A DNA stretch of 64,000 nucleotides from JAGTVB01 sp049282355 (GTDB lineage: Bacteria > Pseudomonadota > Gammaproteobacteria > HK1), in the NCBI GenBank assembly GCA_049282355.1, contig JBAPTW010000108.1, forward strand, positions 62,001 to 126,000, read 5' to 3'. Shown piece after piece: positions 27,651-35,673 of the stretch. Each line of letters begins with the position of its first letter. Positions within the stretch are counted from its first letter, which is position 1. The notes beneath the pieces were generated by a model. The model saw nothing but the letters and a program-made list of their open reading frames with translations. It made no database searches and was not told the origin of the DNA. A program made the translations under genes and the position numbers.

Positions 27651-27678
27651 AAGCACTACGCATCGGTGAGCAAGGCTT

Positions 27679-28632
27679 TCATGCAATGGCCCGCTCGTTG
27701 GCCTCTCCTTGGCTCAATAGCTCATCGATTGTGCTAACCACGTCGTAGAGCATGGCGTAGGAGCGGAACTCGAATTGAGAAGCCGTAAGGCAGCGGCTCT
27801 CGGCACTCCATGAGAGATCATTCAACGAAGGGGCAAAACGCTCTTCCAGCGCTTGTATTACGTGAGGCTCGAGTGCGTTGCGCAGATAAAACTCGATGGT
27901 GCGCTTACCTTTATCGTAGTGAATGCGTTCCACATGGCGATAGAATCGCTCCACGATATCCAATCCGATGTCAACCGTCTCAGCAAACTGAAGGATATTT
28001 CGATCTGCCGCGGATATGGCCCCTCGACTGACCATATGATCCAGATCCGCGCGCACCGTTTGCCAGCTTTGCTTGTCGCCAACTGCCACCAGCGGGTGAA
28101 TCGGCATCTTTCCTGTTTGTATCAAACAAAAGACTTCCCACAGCTCATCCCGCGTGCCGCCGCCGCCCTCAAGAAAAAAGAAAGCCTTGGAATACGCCAC
28201 GAGAAAAAACTTTCTTACAAAGAAATAATGAAAAGCAGTCTGTGTACCGAGAAAAGCATTCTTGCCCGATTCGAAAGGCAGTGTCACTGCGCAACCCACC
28301 GAGTAATCCTCGACCGGAAGCTTGCGTCGTTGCGCTTCCTGGTAGGCGCCTCGGTTGGCGGCAAGCATCACTCCTGAGCTACCCCCTGTAATGACGCCAT
28401 ACCCCCGCGCGACACACCCTCTAGCCAGAGCCTCGGCAAGCTGTGAGCCGTCAGATTGCTCCGGCAACCTCGCCGAGCCAAAGACGGTCACCATGAATCG
28501 TTGCTCCAGCCGGTGAAAGGATTCTAACGCGCACAGATACTCAGCCATAATGCGAACGCCCCTTGCAGCGCCGGATGTGCCTTCCTCAATGTAAGTCTTC
28601 ATGTGTTGGCGCATAGCACTTGTCCTCAACAA
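27679..28632 (-). CDS. LOG-family (lysine decarboxylase-like fold) protein
   Basis: 317 residues with a Rossmann-like LOG fold: VTVFGSARLPEQSDGSQLAEAL, then GYGVITGGSSGVMLAANRGAY and the phosphate/catalytic loop FFLEGGGGTRDELWEVFCLIQTGK. Canonical LOG proteins have PGGxGTxxE; here Pro is replaced by Glu (EGGGGTRDE). The family hydrolyses nucleoside 5'-monophosphates to base and ribose phosphate. This longer type may have another nucleotide substrate. Starts at 28632, 28614 or 28602 are possible. Confidence 0.8.
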   Translation of the reverse strand: MLRTSAMRQHMKTYIEEGTSGAARGVRIMAEYLCALESFHRLEQRFMVTVFGSARLPEQSDGSQLAEALARGCVARGYGVITGGSSGVMLAANRGAYQEAQRRKLPVEDYSVGCAVTLPFESGKNAFLGTQTAFHYFFVRKFFLVAYSKAFFFLEGGGGTRDELWEVFCLIQTGKMPIHPLVAVGDKQSWQTVRADLDHMVSRGAISAADRNILQFAETVDIGLDIVERFYRHVERIHYDKGKRTIEFYLRNALEPHVIQALEERFAPSLNDLSWSAESRCLTASQFEFRSYAMLYDVVSTIDELLSQGEANERAIA

Positions 28633-28732
28633 TGAGCCATGGTTACGGGCTGCCGACTCAAACGGTGGGTCTCCAGCACCGGCAAGATACTGAATTCGAG
28701 CGCGAACGGCTCAGCCTATCGAGCTTTCATTA

Positions 28733-28972
28733 CTAGCAATTGATTGTTTTGTGACACTTGGTCAAGGAGATCAACAAACGGCGTTTTTCCTGAACATCCT
28801 TTTCTAAGAAAGACTTCATTCGCATCGCCTCGGGTGCATCGCGGCCTGCTAACTCCTGCAAAAGGCTTTCGCTGTAAGCGATTACCTCAGCAAGCCGCTT
28901 ACTCAGGACATACCGTGACTCACTCAAACCGTTTCTCCTCTCGGATAAGGATATAAAGTTTTCAAGGTCCAC
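28733..28972 (-). CDS. Small hypothetical protein
   Basis: Up to 79 residues from GTG 28972, or about 60 from a TTG preceded by GAGAGGAG. The sequence is helical and charged (LSKRLAEVIAYSESLLQELAGRDAPEAM), ending CHKTINC. No family recognised. It lies between the LOG and glycosyltransferase genes on the same strand. It may be real because the codon pattern is unbroken and a ribosome site exists. Confidence 0.4.
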   Translation of the reverse strand: MDLENFISLSERRNGLSESRYVLSKRLAEVIAYSESLLQELAGRDAPEAMRMKSFLEKDVQEKRRLLISLTKCHKTINC

Positions 28973-29050
28973 GGCCTACATTCTTACATTTCGCCGTTTC
29001 ACAAATGTGAAAATGCCGTGAAGTTACGATGAACCTCGTTTCCTTGCTTC

Positions 29051-30046
29051 TTAGCTGGCACAGAGGTGATTCAAAAACTGCTCTGTACAGGCGCGCCAGG
29101 AGTAACGGGTCGCGAACTCTCGGCAGTCCGTCGATCGCACCTTGAGGCATTCCAGAGTTGCAATTTGCAGATCCTTGTCGGTATACCCGTTGTAGCCGTT
29201 TCGAATGAGGTCTTTTGGACCCTGAACTGGATAAGCGGCGACGGGCACCCCGCAGGCCATGGCTTCCAAAATGGTCAGCCCAAAGGTATCGGTTTTGCTT
29301 GGAAAAACCATGACATCAGCCGCAGCCACATGGCGAGCCAGATCCTCCCCCACCTTGTATCCCGTAAACCGGGCAGCTCGGTAGCGTCCTTTCAAGCTCT
29401 CAAGGTCCGGTCCCCCTCCAACAACATACTTGCAACCCGGCAGGTCCAATCGCAGAAATTCCTCGACGCGCTTCTCCCTAGCAACCCGACCCATATACAT
29501 GAAAAGTGGCCGCTCCCCCTCCAAAAAGTGTCTGTCGCGCGGCTGAAACACCTTCAGATCAACGCCGCGTGACCAAACGACAAGGTGGCGCAAGCCTCGC
29601 TTCTGCAGCTCTTCACACAGGGATGGCACCGATACCATGGTTCGCCGAGCAGGGCCATGAAACCATCTCAGATAGCGGTATCCCCAATCCAGAGGCACGG
29701 GAACCCGCAGCCGAACATATTCTGGAAAACGGGTATGCAGCGAGGTGGTAAAGGTATGGCCCACACGCAGGCAGTATGCCCGTGTTGCCACCCCTATCGG
29801 CCCTTCGGTAGCGATATGGACCGCATCGGGTGAAAATTCCTTCAGCATTTTCCTGACAAGGCGGCGAGGTTTGAGAGCTAAACGGATTTCAGGGTAGGTA
29901 GGACAGGCTATGGTAAGAAACTCAGTCGGCGTAATCATGAGCACCTCGTGACCAAGTCTTTCCACTTCAGCCGCGGTTCGAGATAAAGTCGTTACTACAC
30001 CATTGATCTGGGGATGCCATGCGTCCGTTGCAATTGCAATACGCAC
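29051..30046 (-). CDS. GT4-family glycosyltransferase, Agt-like
   Basis: 331 residues, GT-B fold. The N-terminus TDAWHPQINGVVTTLSRTAAEVERLGHEV and the segments FTTSLHTRFPEYVRLR, FMYMGRVAREKRVEEFLRLD and FPSKTDTFGLTILEAMACGVPVAAYP (E-x7-E motif) closely fit the glycosyltransferases that often neighbour PlcP-type phosphoesterases. Those make glycolipids from diacylglycerol under phosphate starvation. Here the PlcP-like gene is 18 kb away. A weak Pho-box-like array lies about 200 bp upstream (30238-30277). General mannosyltransferase-like activity is an alternative. Confidence 0.82.
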   Translation of the reverse strand: MRIAIATDAWHPQINGVVTTLSRTAAEVERLGHEVLMITPTEFLTIACPTYPEIRLALKPRRLVRKMLKEFSPDAVHIATEGPIGVATRAYCLRVGHTFTTSLHTRFPEYVRLRVPVPLDWGYRYLRWFHGPARRTMVSVPSLCEELQKRGLRHLVVWSRGVDLKVFQPRDRHFLEGERPLFMYMGRVAREKRVEEFLRLDLPGCKYVVGGGPDLESLKGRYRAARFTGYKVGEDLARHVAAADVMVFPSKTDTFGLTILEAMACGVPVAAYPVQGPKDLIRNGYNGYTDKDLQIATLECLKVRSTDCREFATRYSWRACTEQFLNHLCAS

Positions 30047-30056
30047 TAGGATTTTA

Positions 30057-30110
30057 CAAAGCGCTTTCTAAAATGTGGCAAGCGCCGGTAGAACAAGGCG
30101 CAATCGGGGG
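30057..30110 (-). repeat. MITE-like repeat, left half
   Basis: AAAGCGCTTTCTAAAATGTGGCAAGCGCCGG and GAACAAGGCGC match the left half of the family, just upstream of the glycosyltransferase start. Confidence 0.6.
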
Positions 30111-30237
30111 CGGGAGACTAAATCCTTTCACTCGCAGTGTCCATTTCGGTGATTGACTGAAACCTTGAATTAAAGAATGGGTAAGAAGACCAATAAACAT
30201 GGCTGTTAAAGCAAACTTGCTACGTTACGCCTTGCTC

Positions 30238-30277
30238 ATTAAATTTTTATGATTTATTTGTGAAGAAAATGTAAAAT
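30238..30277 (-). promoter_or_regulatory. Weak candidate Pho box upstream of the GT4 glycosyltransferase
   Basis: Minus-strand half-sites ATTTTAC (30271-30277), TCTTCAC (30260-30266) and AAATCAT (30249-30255) are spaced by 4 bp, with ATTTAAT (30238-30244) as a poor fourth. The region is AT-rich, no good -10 follows at the expected distance, and it is about 200 bp from the gene. Confidence 0.25.
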
Positions 30278-30457
30278 ATTTATTGTGTTTTTTCCTTGCT
30301 ATCGACGGTAGAAAGCATCTTCCCGCCACTTAGAAGCAGTTGGAACCATTAGGTTTTCAAAAAGCTTTTTATCGGACTCCACTATCCTTCCGATGTGCTC
30401 GTAGGGTTGCTTCTTGGTACCGTCCTTGGACTTGTCTGCGTGATCACGTCATGAAGC

Positions 30458-30482
30458 AAAAAAAGGGGCGCCTAGGCGCCCC
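30458..30482 (-). terminator. Intrinsic terminator of the hsp20 pair
   Basis: Perfect 18-bp palindrome GGGGCGCCTAGGCGCCCC (30465-30482), followed on the minus strand by seven T. It lies 40 bp past the second hsp20 stop. Confidence 0.88.
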
Positions 30483-30521
30483 TCTCGTAAACCGCGAGTT
30501 TATCCACGTATTTGCTGATTG

Positions 30522-30920
30522 TTAAACTACGCTGATGCGCCGCGGCATCGTCTCCTGGCTCTTTGGCAACTCCACCGTCAATACGCCATTATCGAGCTTT
30601 GCGCTGATGCTCTGACTGTCGATCTCGCTAGAAAGTCGGAAATCACGGCGATAGTGTCCGATGTTATATTCCGTGTAGAGGGGCTTTAACTTCTCATACT
30701 TCGTGAAGTCAATGAGCCCTTCGATCGACAGGATGTTCTTTTGCAGCTTTATATTCACCTTGTCTTTCTCAACGCCCGGCATTTCCATGGAGACCCAGAG
30801 CGCTGCATCGGTCTCATAGATATCCGTATAGGGGACATAGAACCGTGCTGGAACCGTCTGCTCCTCTTTCGTCGTTAACTCTTTCTTCTCCTGGACTTGC
30901 AATGATTTGTCAGTAGCCAT
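30522..30920 (-). CDS. Hsp20/alpha-crystallin small heat-shock protein (second of pair)
   Basis: 132 residues. A charged N-terminal tail is followed by an alpha-crystallin domain from about residue 30: YVPYTDIYETDAALWVSMEMPGV, NILSIEGLID, YRRDFRLSSEID, and the A-x-x-x-N-G-V-L motif AKLDNGVLTVELPK. ATP-independent holdase. It is shorter at the N-terminus than its partner and diverged from it, so the two may form mixed oligomers. It sits 41 bp downstream of the other hsp20 and shares its promoter and terminator. Confidence 0.93.
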   Translation of the reverse strand: MATDKSLQVQEKKELTTKEEQTVPARFYVPYTDIYETDAALWVSMEMPGVEKDKVNIKLQKNILSIEGLIDFTKYEKLKPLYTEYNIGHYRRDFRLSSEIDSQSISAKLDNGVLTVELPKSQETMPRRISVV

Positions 30921-30961
30921 GACAACCTCCTAAAACTGAATTAATGCACTGCCCCTTTCTA

Positions 30962-31387
30962 CTACTGGACCTCAATGGCCTTTGGTCGTTCGCTTGCCGC
31001 TCGGGGCAGGAATAACGCTAGAATACCGTCCTGATATTCGGCTTTGACGTTCTCGGTTTCGATCGCCGCTGGGAAGGTGATGACGCGGTCGAATTCACCC
31101 GAGAGTCGCTCCCGACGGTGTACGCTTTTACCATCACCGTTGCCCACCTGCTTTTTACCCGCAAGGCGTAGCTGATTTCGTTTTATCTCAATATTGAGAT
31201 CTTGCTTGTTTACACCTGGAAGCTCAGCCGTCAAGACAAAGTCGTCTCCCTGCTGAAACACATTGACTAGGGGATAGGCGCCTTGGCTTGCCGTTGTACC
31301 GCCAAACCAATCGCTACTCCTTGACGACTCCAGAGCACGCTGCAGAGCTAACAAGTTATCCAGTGTGTCGGACCAATTAGTGAACAT
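30962..31387 (-). CDS. Hsp20/alpha-crystallin small heat-shock protein (first of pair)
   Basis: 141 residues. The N-terminal region (WSDTLDNLLALQRALESSRSSDWFGG) precedes the alpha-crystallin domain from about 38: PLVNVFQQGDDFVLTAELPGVNKQDLNIEI, RRERLSGEFDRVITFPAAIE, and AEYQDGILALFLPRA. It is led by a GAGGAGG ribosome site. A sigma32-type promoter lies 43-73 bp upstream. Cytosolic chaperone; first gene of a two-gene heat-shock operon. Confidence 0.94.
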   Translation of the reverse strand: MFTNWSDTLDNLLALQRALESSRSSDWFGGTTASQGAYPLVNVFQQGDDFVLTAELPGVNKQDLNIEIKRNQLRLAGKKQVGNGDGKSVHRRERLSGEFDRVITFPAAIETENVKAEYQDGILALFLPRAASERPKAIEVQ

Positions 31388-31430
31388 CGAAAATCCTCCT
31401 CATTCACTTTGAACAACTATATCGATTCGT

Positions 31431-31460
31431 TAATTGGGGGCGTTCGATGATCTTTTCAAG
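31431..31460 (-). promoter_or_regulatory. Sigma32-type heat-shock promoter of the hsp20 operon
   Basis: Minus strand: CTTGAAA (31454-31460) exactly matches the sigma32 -35 consensus. It is followed after 13 bp by CCCCCAATTA (31431-31440), which fits the CCCCAT-type -10. It lies 44 bp before the first hsp20 ATG. Confidence 0.85.
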
Positions 31461-31539
31461 TATGCCAACAAGCGACAGCGCAACGGTGGCGAGTCAAGCT
31501 GAACGGGAGTTACTTTGAACAGCGGCAAGCTGGCACCGC

Positions 31540-31655
31540 GAAGCGAGCCCCAAGGATGGAGCGGGCTAAACCGAAGTGTGCAAGGGAGTATATGAGGATT
31601 CTGAGCCGCCGCGCAACGCAGCTCAGGCAAGCGCAGTAGTTTTTAAAACAGCTTC
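31540..31655 (-). repeat. MITE-like repeat, right two thirds
   Basis: Well-conserved centre and right end: CCCCAAGGATGGAGCGGG, GTGTGCAAGGGAGTATATGA, GAGCCGCCGCGCAACGCAGC, TTTTTAAAACAGCTTC. The outer end overlaps the stop codon of the PhnZ-like gene. Confidence 0.8.
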
Positions 31656-32290
31656 TAACAGGGGTGGCAGTGATCTGCGCTGATAAGAGTACCCCTGCAG
31701 CGGGCAGTTTCTAGGGCAAGCCGACGCGAGAGTAGTGCCGTTTCCACGCGTTCACGATAATGCTCAAAGCCCGGCACATCAGTTCGGCTCGCGTCGCTGG
31801 CGCGGTCGTCGATACGGCGTAACCAAACTGCAGCCTGGTGATAGGGATTCTCCTGAAAATCATGAATCTCGCTTCGCGTCAGTGGCCCTCCTTGGATCGC
31901 AAGGCGCTGTAACGACGCTTCCGGAAGCTGCTTTACGTAGCCTGGCTCCAACGCACACAGATATCGTTTCGCCTCGACATGCAGCCTGATGGGTTCGGTA
32001 ATAGCGGGACCAAATACCGGCTCAAGCCACTCCGCTCCGATCTGCTCGTGAGGCAATGTGAACTTCCGGTGAGTATCACTGCCATCGCCCTCTTGGGCTA
32101 GCAAATGTCCGATATCATGCAACAGCGCGGCTAACACCAAAGGCGCGGCGGCGCCTTCTGTCTCTGCTAGTGCAGCCGCCTGAAGCGCATGTTCGCGTTG
32201 GGAAACGCCATCGCCAAGGTATACTTCGCGCCCCCGTCTTTCGAACAAGTCGAAGATGTTCGCAGCGACAATCATGTCTCTAAAACCCAA
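31655..32290 (-). CDS. PhnZ-like HD-domain (putative diiron oxygenase) protein
   Basis: 211 residues. The HD motif set is GVSQREHALQAAALAE, LLHDIGHLLAQ and RLHVEAKRYLCALEPGYVKQLPEASLQRLAIQGGPL. This order matches PhnZ/TmpB-type HD oxygenases, which cleave the C-P bond of hydroxyphosphonates using a mixed-valence diiron centre. The partner Fe(II)/2-oxoglutarate hydroxylase (PhnY/TmpA) is not adjacent. It lies 44 bp downstream of phoB on the same strand. The stop TAG is formed by a repeat end, so the last residues (HCHPC) may not be ancestral. Substrate is unproven. Confidence 0.8.
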   Translation of the reverse strand: MGFRDMIVAANIFDLFERRGREVYLGDGVSQREHALQAAALAETEGAAAPLVLAALLHDIGHLLAQEGDGSDTHRKFTLPHEQIGAEWLEPVFGPAITEPIRLHVEAKRYLCALEPGYVKQLPEASLQRLAIQGGPLTRSEIHDFQENPYHQAAVWLRRIDDRASDASRTDVPGFEHYRERVETALLSRRLALETARCRGTLISADHCHPC

Positions 32291-32334
32291 TCTCGATTAC
32301 TTTATCATCAAGCGCAGCCCTGGCAAGTAGGCTC

Positions 32335-33027
32335 TCACTTGTGATTGGAAAACCGGTAACCGGCACCGCGCACGGTCTGCAGTAAATTCTGGTGACCAGA
32401 GGGCGCCAGTAGCTTCCTCAGGCGGCGCATGTAGACGTCCACAGTACGCTCTTCAATATAAACATTCGTGCCCCAGACCCGATCCAAAAGTTGTCCGCGG
32501 GTGTAGACGCGTTCCTGATGAGTCAGAAAAAAATGCAGCAGCCGAAACTCAGTGGGACCCAGCTCTAATAGCTGACCATGGATGCTCACGCGGTGGCTCG
32601 CCGGATCGAGCCGCAGTCCGGCAAGCTCGATGACGGCCTCCCCTTTGTGGGGAGCAACGCGACGCAGTACCGCCTTAATGCGCGCCACCAGTTCGCGGGT
32701 CGAGAATGGCTTACTGATGTAATCATCGGCACCGCTTTCCAATCCCCGGACTTTGTCGTCTTCCTCGCCCCGAGCGGTCAACATGATGATAGGAATGTCT
32801 CGCGTGGTGCTATCGCGCTTGAGCTGACGCGCGAAATCAATCCCACTCAAACCCGGCAGCATCCAATCCAGCAAAATGAGCGCTGGCGGGTGATCCGCAA
32901 TACGATGCCGCGCATGCTCGGCATCGATCGCCTCCGCCACCTGGTAATCAGACTGCTCGAGCAGAAAGCGCGCCATTTCCCGCACGCTGGCATCGTCTTC
33001 AATGATCAGAATGGTATTTTCGCCCAT
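32335..33027 (-). CDS. phoB: Phosphate response regulator PhoB
   Basis: Two-component response regulator for the Pho regulon. I chose ATG 33027 (MGENTILIIEDD), 230 residues; ATG 33039 adds 4. The receiver domain has the acidic pair EDD, phosphoacceptor LLDWMLP, and lysine in ADDYISKPFS. The OmpR-type winged helix follows (LGPTEFRLLHFFLTHQERVYTRGQLLDRVWG ... VRGAGYRF). The wording of both domains is PhoB-like. phoR, normally next, is not in the window. A Pho-box-like pair upstream suggests autoregulation. Confidence 0.93.
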   Translation of the reverse strand: MGENTILIIEDDASVREMARFLLEQSDYQVAEAIDAEHARHRIADHPPALILLDWMLPGLSGIDFARQLKRDSTTRDIPIIMLTARGEEDDKVRGLESGADDYISKPFSTRELVARIKAVLRRVAPHKGEAVIELAGLRLDPASHRVSIHGQLLELGPTEFRLLHFFLTHQERVYTRGQLLDRVWGTNVYIEERTVDVYMRRLRKLLAPSGHQNLLQTVRGAGYRFSNHK

Positions 33028-33082
33028 GCTATTGGCCACAGCTTACGATATCGGCTGGAACGATTGCTTTAATCATTTGCAC

Positions 33083-33116
33083 TGTATAACCGCAAAGTAT
33101 TACAAACACGTGACAG
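33083..33116 (-). promoter_or_regulatory. Pho box and -10 upstream of phoB
   Basis: Minus-strand half-sites CTGTCAC (33110-33116) and TTGTAAT (33099-33105) are separated by 4 bp, then 10 bp later TATACA (33083-33088) can act as -10. The layout agrees with PhoB-dependent promoters where the box replaces the -35. Confidence 0.7.
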
Positions 33117-33244
33117 TGAAACGGCTGCTTCGGCTTATCCGACCATCACGAAGCCGCGGTCCATAGCCTCCCTTCCATACTCCCTCTATAATCGGTCTCT
33201 ACAGATAATACCGCAGTTCCATTGTTTCAAGCTGGGAGAAGACG

Positions 33245-33544
33245 ATGGCTCTTAGTGACTTGCTCAAGGGAGAGACGAGTAAAGGCGTTGCCATTGGTGT
33301 CGCCGCGGCGGTGCTGGCACCTTTTGTTGTGCCGGCTTTGACGAAGACCGCTCGTCCGCTGGCTCGGACGTTGATCAAGACGGGCATCATTTTCTACCAC
33401 AAAGGCCGCGAAACCCTGGCAGAGGCAACAGAGTCTTTCGATGATCTGATGGCGGAGGTTCGCGCCGAGCTTTCCCAGGAGCAACGCCCCCAAGAAAAAG
33501 CCGCACAGCAAATGGCCGCTACCGAGGATGAGAAACCAATATAG
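33245..33544 (+). CDS. DUF5132-like small membrane-associated protein
   Basis: 99 residues. A hydrophobic segment at about 14-34 (VAIGVAAAVLAPFVVPAL) is followed by a basic, amphipathic region (ARPLARTLIKTGIIFYHKGRETLAEATESFDDLMAEVRAEL) and a charged tail. The pattern fits DUF5132. A second protein of the same pattern is encoded at 34740-35075. Function unknown; its repeated proximity to HMA2-like proteins and a P-type ATPase suggests a membrane or metal-related role, by inference. Confidence 0.75.
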   Translation: MALSDLLKGETSKGVAIGVAAAVLAPFVVPALTKTARPLARTLIKTGIIFYHKGRETLAEATESFDDLMAEVRAELSQEQRPQEKAAQQMAATEDEKPI

Positions 33545-33989
33545 CGGAAACTCTGTTGATCCCTACTACAAACGAGGTCTCACCTTTATCAGACCACTCA
33601 CTAACAAGCACATACCCTGCCACATAAAAAAGAGGCACCGAAAAAATCACCTAAAGAAGCTGTTTTAGAAGTGTCGCGAGCGCCGCGGTCGCAAGGCGCG
33701 CAGCGACGAGACGTACTAAGAACATCGTAAGTAGTAATGCCACGTGGTCCCCGGAGTGGGCTTGTTGGAACCGTGTGCCGCCAGGACGGTGGCACCCGAG
33801 CTTACAGGGACGTATTCACGGCGTGTCCCGACAAGCCTATCCGGGACCACTCCCCTCAAGGGTGATTTTACTAACGAAGGTGTTAGTAGCACATAGATGG
33901 GCGAGAAGCGAGCACCACCCACCGCCGCCATCGGGAGGCGCAGCAGGTTTTAAAAATCCTCTGAGTCAACGAATCCCCGTGCTCAGCGA
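33545..33989. other. 445-bp intergenic region with nested repeats
   Basis: Holds the interrupted MITE-like copy 33656-33962, inside which a second repeat-like segment lies (about 33730-33895). Nothing coding was recognised. Confidence 0.55.
33656..33962 (-). repeat. MITE-like repeat interrupted by another element
   Basis: Left end GAAGCTGTTTTAGAAGTGTCGCG at 33656, right end GCGCAGCAGGTTTTAAAAATCCTC at 33962. The 180-bp centre is unlike the family and carries its own inverted repeat (GTGGTCCCCGGAGTGGGCTT about 33743 against AAGCCTATCCGGGACCAC about 33836). Confidence 0.65.
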
Positions 33990-34472
33990 TTAAGAGGCAA
34001 ACATGCGGGATTGTTGAGGAACTGCGAATGTCCCCAGCGCATACCAAAGCAATGTCGACGCCGGAGCGGAAATATTGCCTTTCGCAAACTGTGGGATGCT
34101 AAAGCCCACCGTCAAGAGGAAGAGGGCACCCCAAAAGTCGAGTCGGCCCTCGGAATGTGCGCGGATTCGGTCATCAAGCACTTGTAATCCGTCGGCAAGC
34201 CTGGCTGACAGGGGTACGACTTCATCGCGCTGCGGAGCCACGCGAAACAGTGCCCGCTGCTCTGCGAATTCACTGATTCGCTCGGGGGAAACAGCCTGGT
34301 GGCGGAGAAGAAGACTTGCGGTCAATGCGTTGGCTTTCACGCCTTCGACGCCTGGCAAGGCACCGAAGGCGTTCGCAAGCGAAGCGAAATAGCCGGTATC
34401 GTGGCGTTTTTCCGGGATGCGTATCCGTAGCCTATCCGGAAGCATATGAGCAATGTGGGCCGACGGGATCAT
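33990..34472 (-). CDS. HMA2-like domain protein
   Basis: 160 residues. The N-terminal ferredoxin-like heavy-metal-associated-like domain (about 1-75) begins AHMLPDRLRIRIPEKRHD and lacks the metal-binding CxxC. After a charged linker come two possible membrane helices (WGALFLLTVGFSIPQ about 110-124, and STLLWYALGTFAVP about 138-152). It shares the opening pattern xxxPxRxR with the protein at 35674-36048 and the ATPase N-terminus at 43469. Function unknown. Confidence 0.65.
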   Translation of the reverse strand: MIPSAHIAHMLPDRLRIRIPEKRHDTGYFASLANAFGALPGVEGVKANALTASLLLRHQAVSPERISEFAEQRALFRVAPQRDEVVPLSARLADGLQVLDDRIRAHSEGRLDFWGALFLLTVGFSIPQFAKGNISAPASTLLWYALGTFAVPQQSRMFAS

Positions 34473-34520
34473 TTTGCAGACAGTGGAGCAACTAAGTTTA
34501 TCGAAATCGGCGAGAGCGTA

Positions 34521-34663
34521 GAAGCTGTTTTAAAAACTGCTGCGCTTGTCATAACCGCATTGCGCGGCGGCTCGAAATCCTCATGTACTCCCGTGTACAC
34601 TCCGGTTCCTCGCCGCCGTGCGCCTTGCTCTGCCGGCGCTCGCGACATTTCTAAAACAGCTTC
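34521..34663 (+). repeat. MITE-like repeat, best-preserved full copy
   Basis: 143 bp from GAAGCTGTTTTAAAAACTGC to TTTCTAAAACAGCTTC, with imperfect terminal inverted repeats of about 15 bp. The interior includes GCGCTTGTCATAACCGCATT, paired TGTAC motifs and GCCGGCGCTCGCGACATTTC. Flanks are GTA on the left and TTA on the right. Confidence 0.88.
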
Positions 34664-34739
34664 TTAGCACGCATTTTCGATTCATGCCCCATCGACCGCG
34701 GATCCCCGGCCCCTACTTCCGGTGAGATTTGGGTGAAGC

Positions 34740-35075
34740 CTAAGCCATCTTCTCCTTGCCGCTCCCGCTGCTGCTCGATGGCGCCTTGCGCTCCTTCGAG
34801 CCAGAAGCCCCCTCACCAGCAACGGCGCCTGCTGCGACAGCACCATGCTCCGACCTCGCTTCGGCAACGAGATCGCCAAGCTGCTCCGTACTCGCGGCGG
34901 CATACTCTTTAACTTTGTCTTGAACGGTCAAGTAACCCTTGATCGCACCCTTTGCCAACGGACGTAGCCCCTTTCCCACCACCGGTAACAACACGGGCGC
35001 AAGAAACAGCACACCTGCCGCCACCAAGGCGTTCGGCGAAACAGCCTCTACGACGTCTTCTAACCAGTTAAACAT
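34740..35075 (-). CDS. DUF5132-like small membrane-associated protein, second
   Basis: 111 residues: hydrophobic segment at about 15-34 (ALVAAGVLFLAPVLLPVVG), then GLRPLAKGAIKGYLTVQDKVKEYAAASTEQLGDLVAEARSE, the same layout as the protein at 33245-33544. The tail is serine- and lysine-rich. It probably derives from the same family. Minus strand, within the HMA2/DUF5132 group. Confidence 0.75.
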   Translation of the reverse strand: MFNWLEDVVEAVSPNALVAAGVLFLAPVLLPVVGKGLRPLAKGAIKGYLTVQDKVKEYAAASTEQLGDLVAEARSEHGAVAAGAVAGEGASGSKERKAPSSSSGSGKEKMA

Positions 35076-35673
35076 CCTCTACCCCTCCTACATCTTTAGG
35101 GTGACATTTCAGATGTATTGTTCACGGAAAATTAGATTAACATATCAAACCTATTTTACAAATAAATGACACGTGCTTTAATTTAGGCCTACTTTACTCC
35201 GGCGCAGGTTGTCGAGTGTCCGGTAAAGCCGAATCTCATATCAGCTCCTGGCAACCCGGCGGGGTCTGACATTGATTGGTCTTTATTATAATTACTCGAT
35301 GCCACAGCTAAATGCTATTGGGACTTACCCCAAGCGGTGCCGCAACCTAAAGCGAGTAAGCACGTGGATCGCCTATTCCGACGTCCCCTATTGGTGATCC
35401 TGGGCGCCGCACGCGCCTCGATCCAAGGCGGCCTTCACCGCCGCATTTCTCTATTGAACAAAATTCGTCGATTAGTTGGCAGCGCTCCCGAATGACGGCA
35501 TAAATGCTACGCAAGCCATGCATGCCATACCCAACAGTCGTCCTCATCCATAGCGCCGTCCCGGGCCGGGTGCGGTCTCAAGTGTCCGGCCTTTACCGGG
35601 CAGAACTGGCTTGTAAGGCGCGCCTTGAAACTCGCCTGGGCGCCTTTGCCGGCATCCACCGCGCCGCTCCGAC
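35076..35673. other. 598-bp intergenic region
   Basis: No supported gene. A 66-codon open frame (35347-35547) has no recognisable features. The motif AGTGTCCGG occurs near both ends (about 35215 and about 35580); I see no transposase, but a mobile-element remnant is possible. Confidence 0.35.

Larger units (their letters stand above)
30047..30521. other. 475-bp intergenic region
   Basis: Contains a left-end repeat fragment (30057-30110), an AT-rich segment with 11-bp-periodic half-sites (30238-30277), and the Hsp20 terminator (30458-30482). Nothing coding was recognised. Confidence 0.5.

Noticed and set aside
35347..35547. 66-codon minus-strand frame
   Set aside because: No ribosome site, no recognisable motif, and atypical composition.
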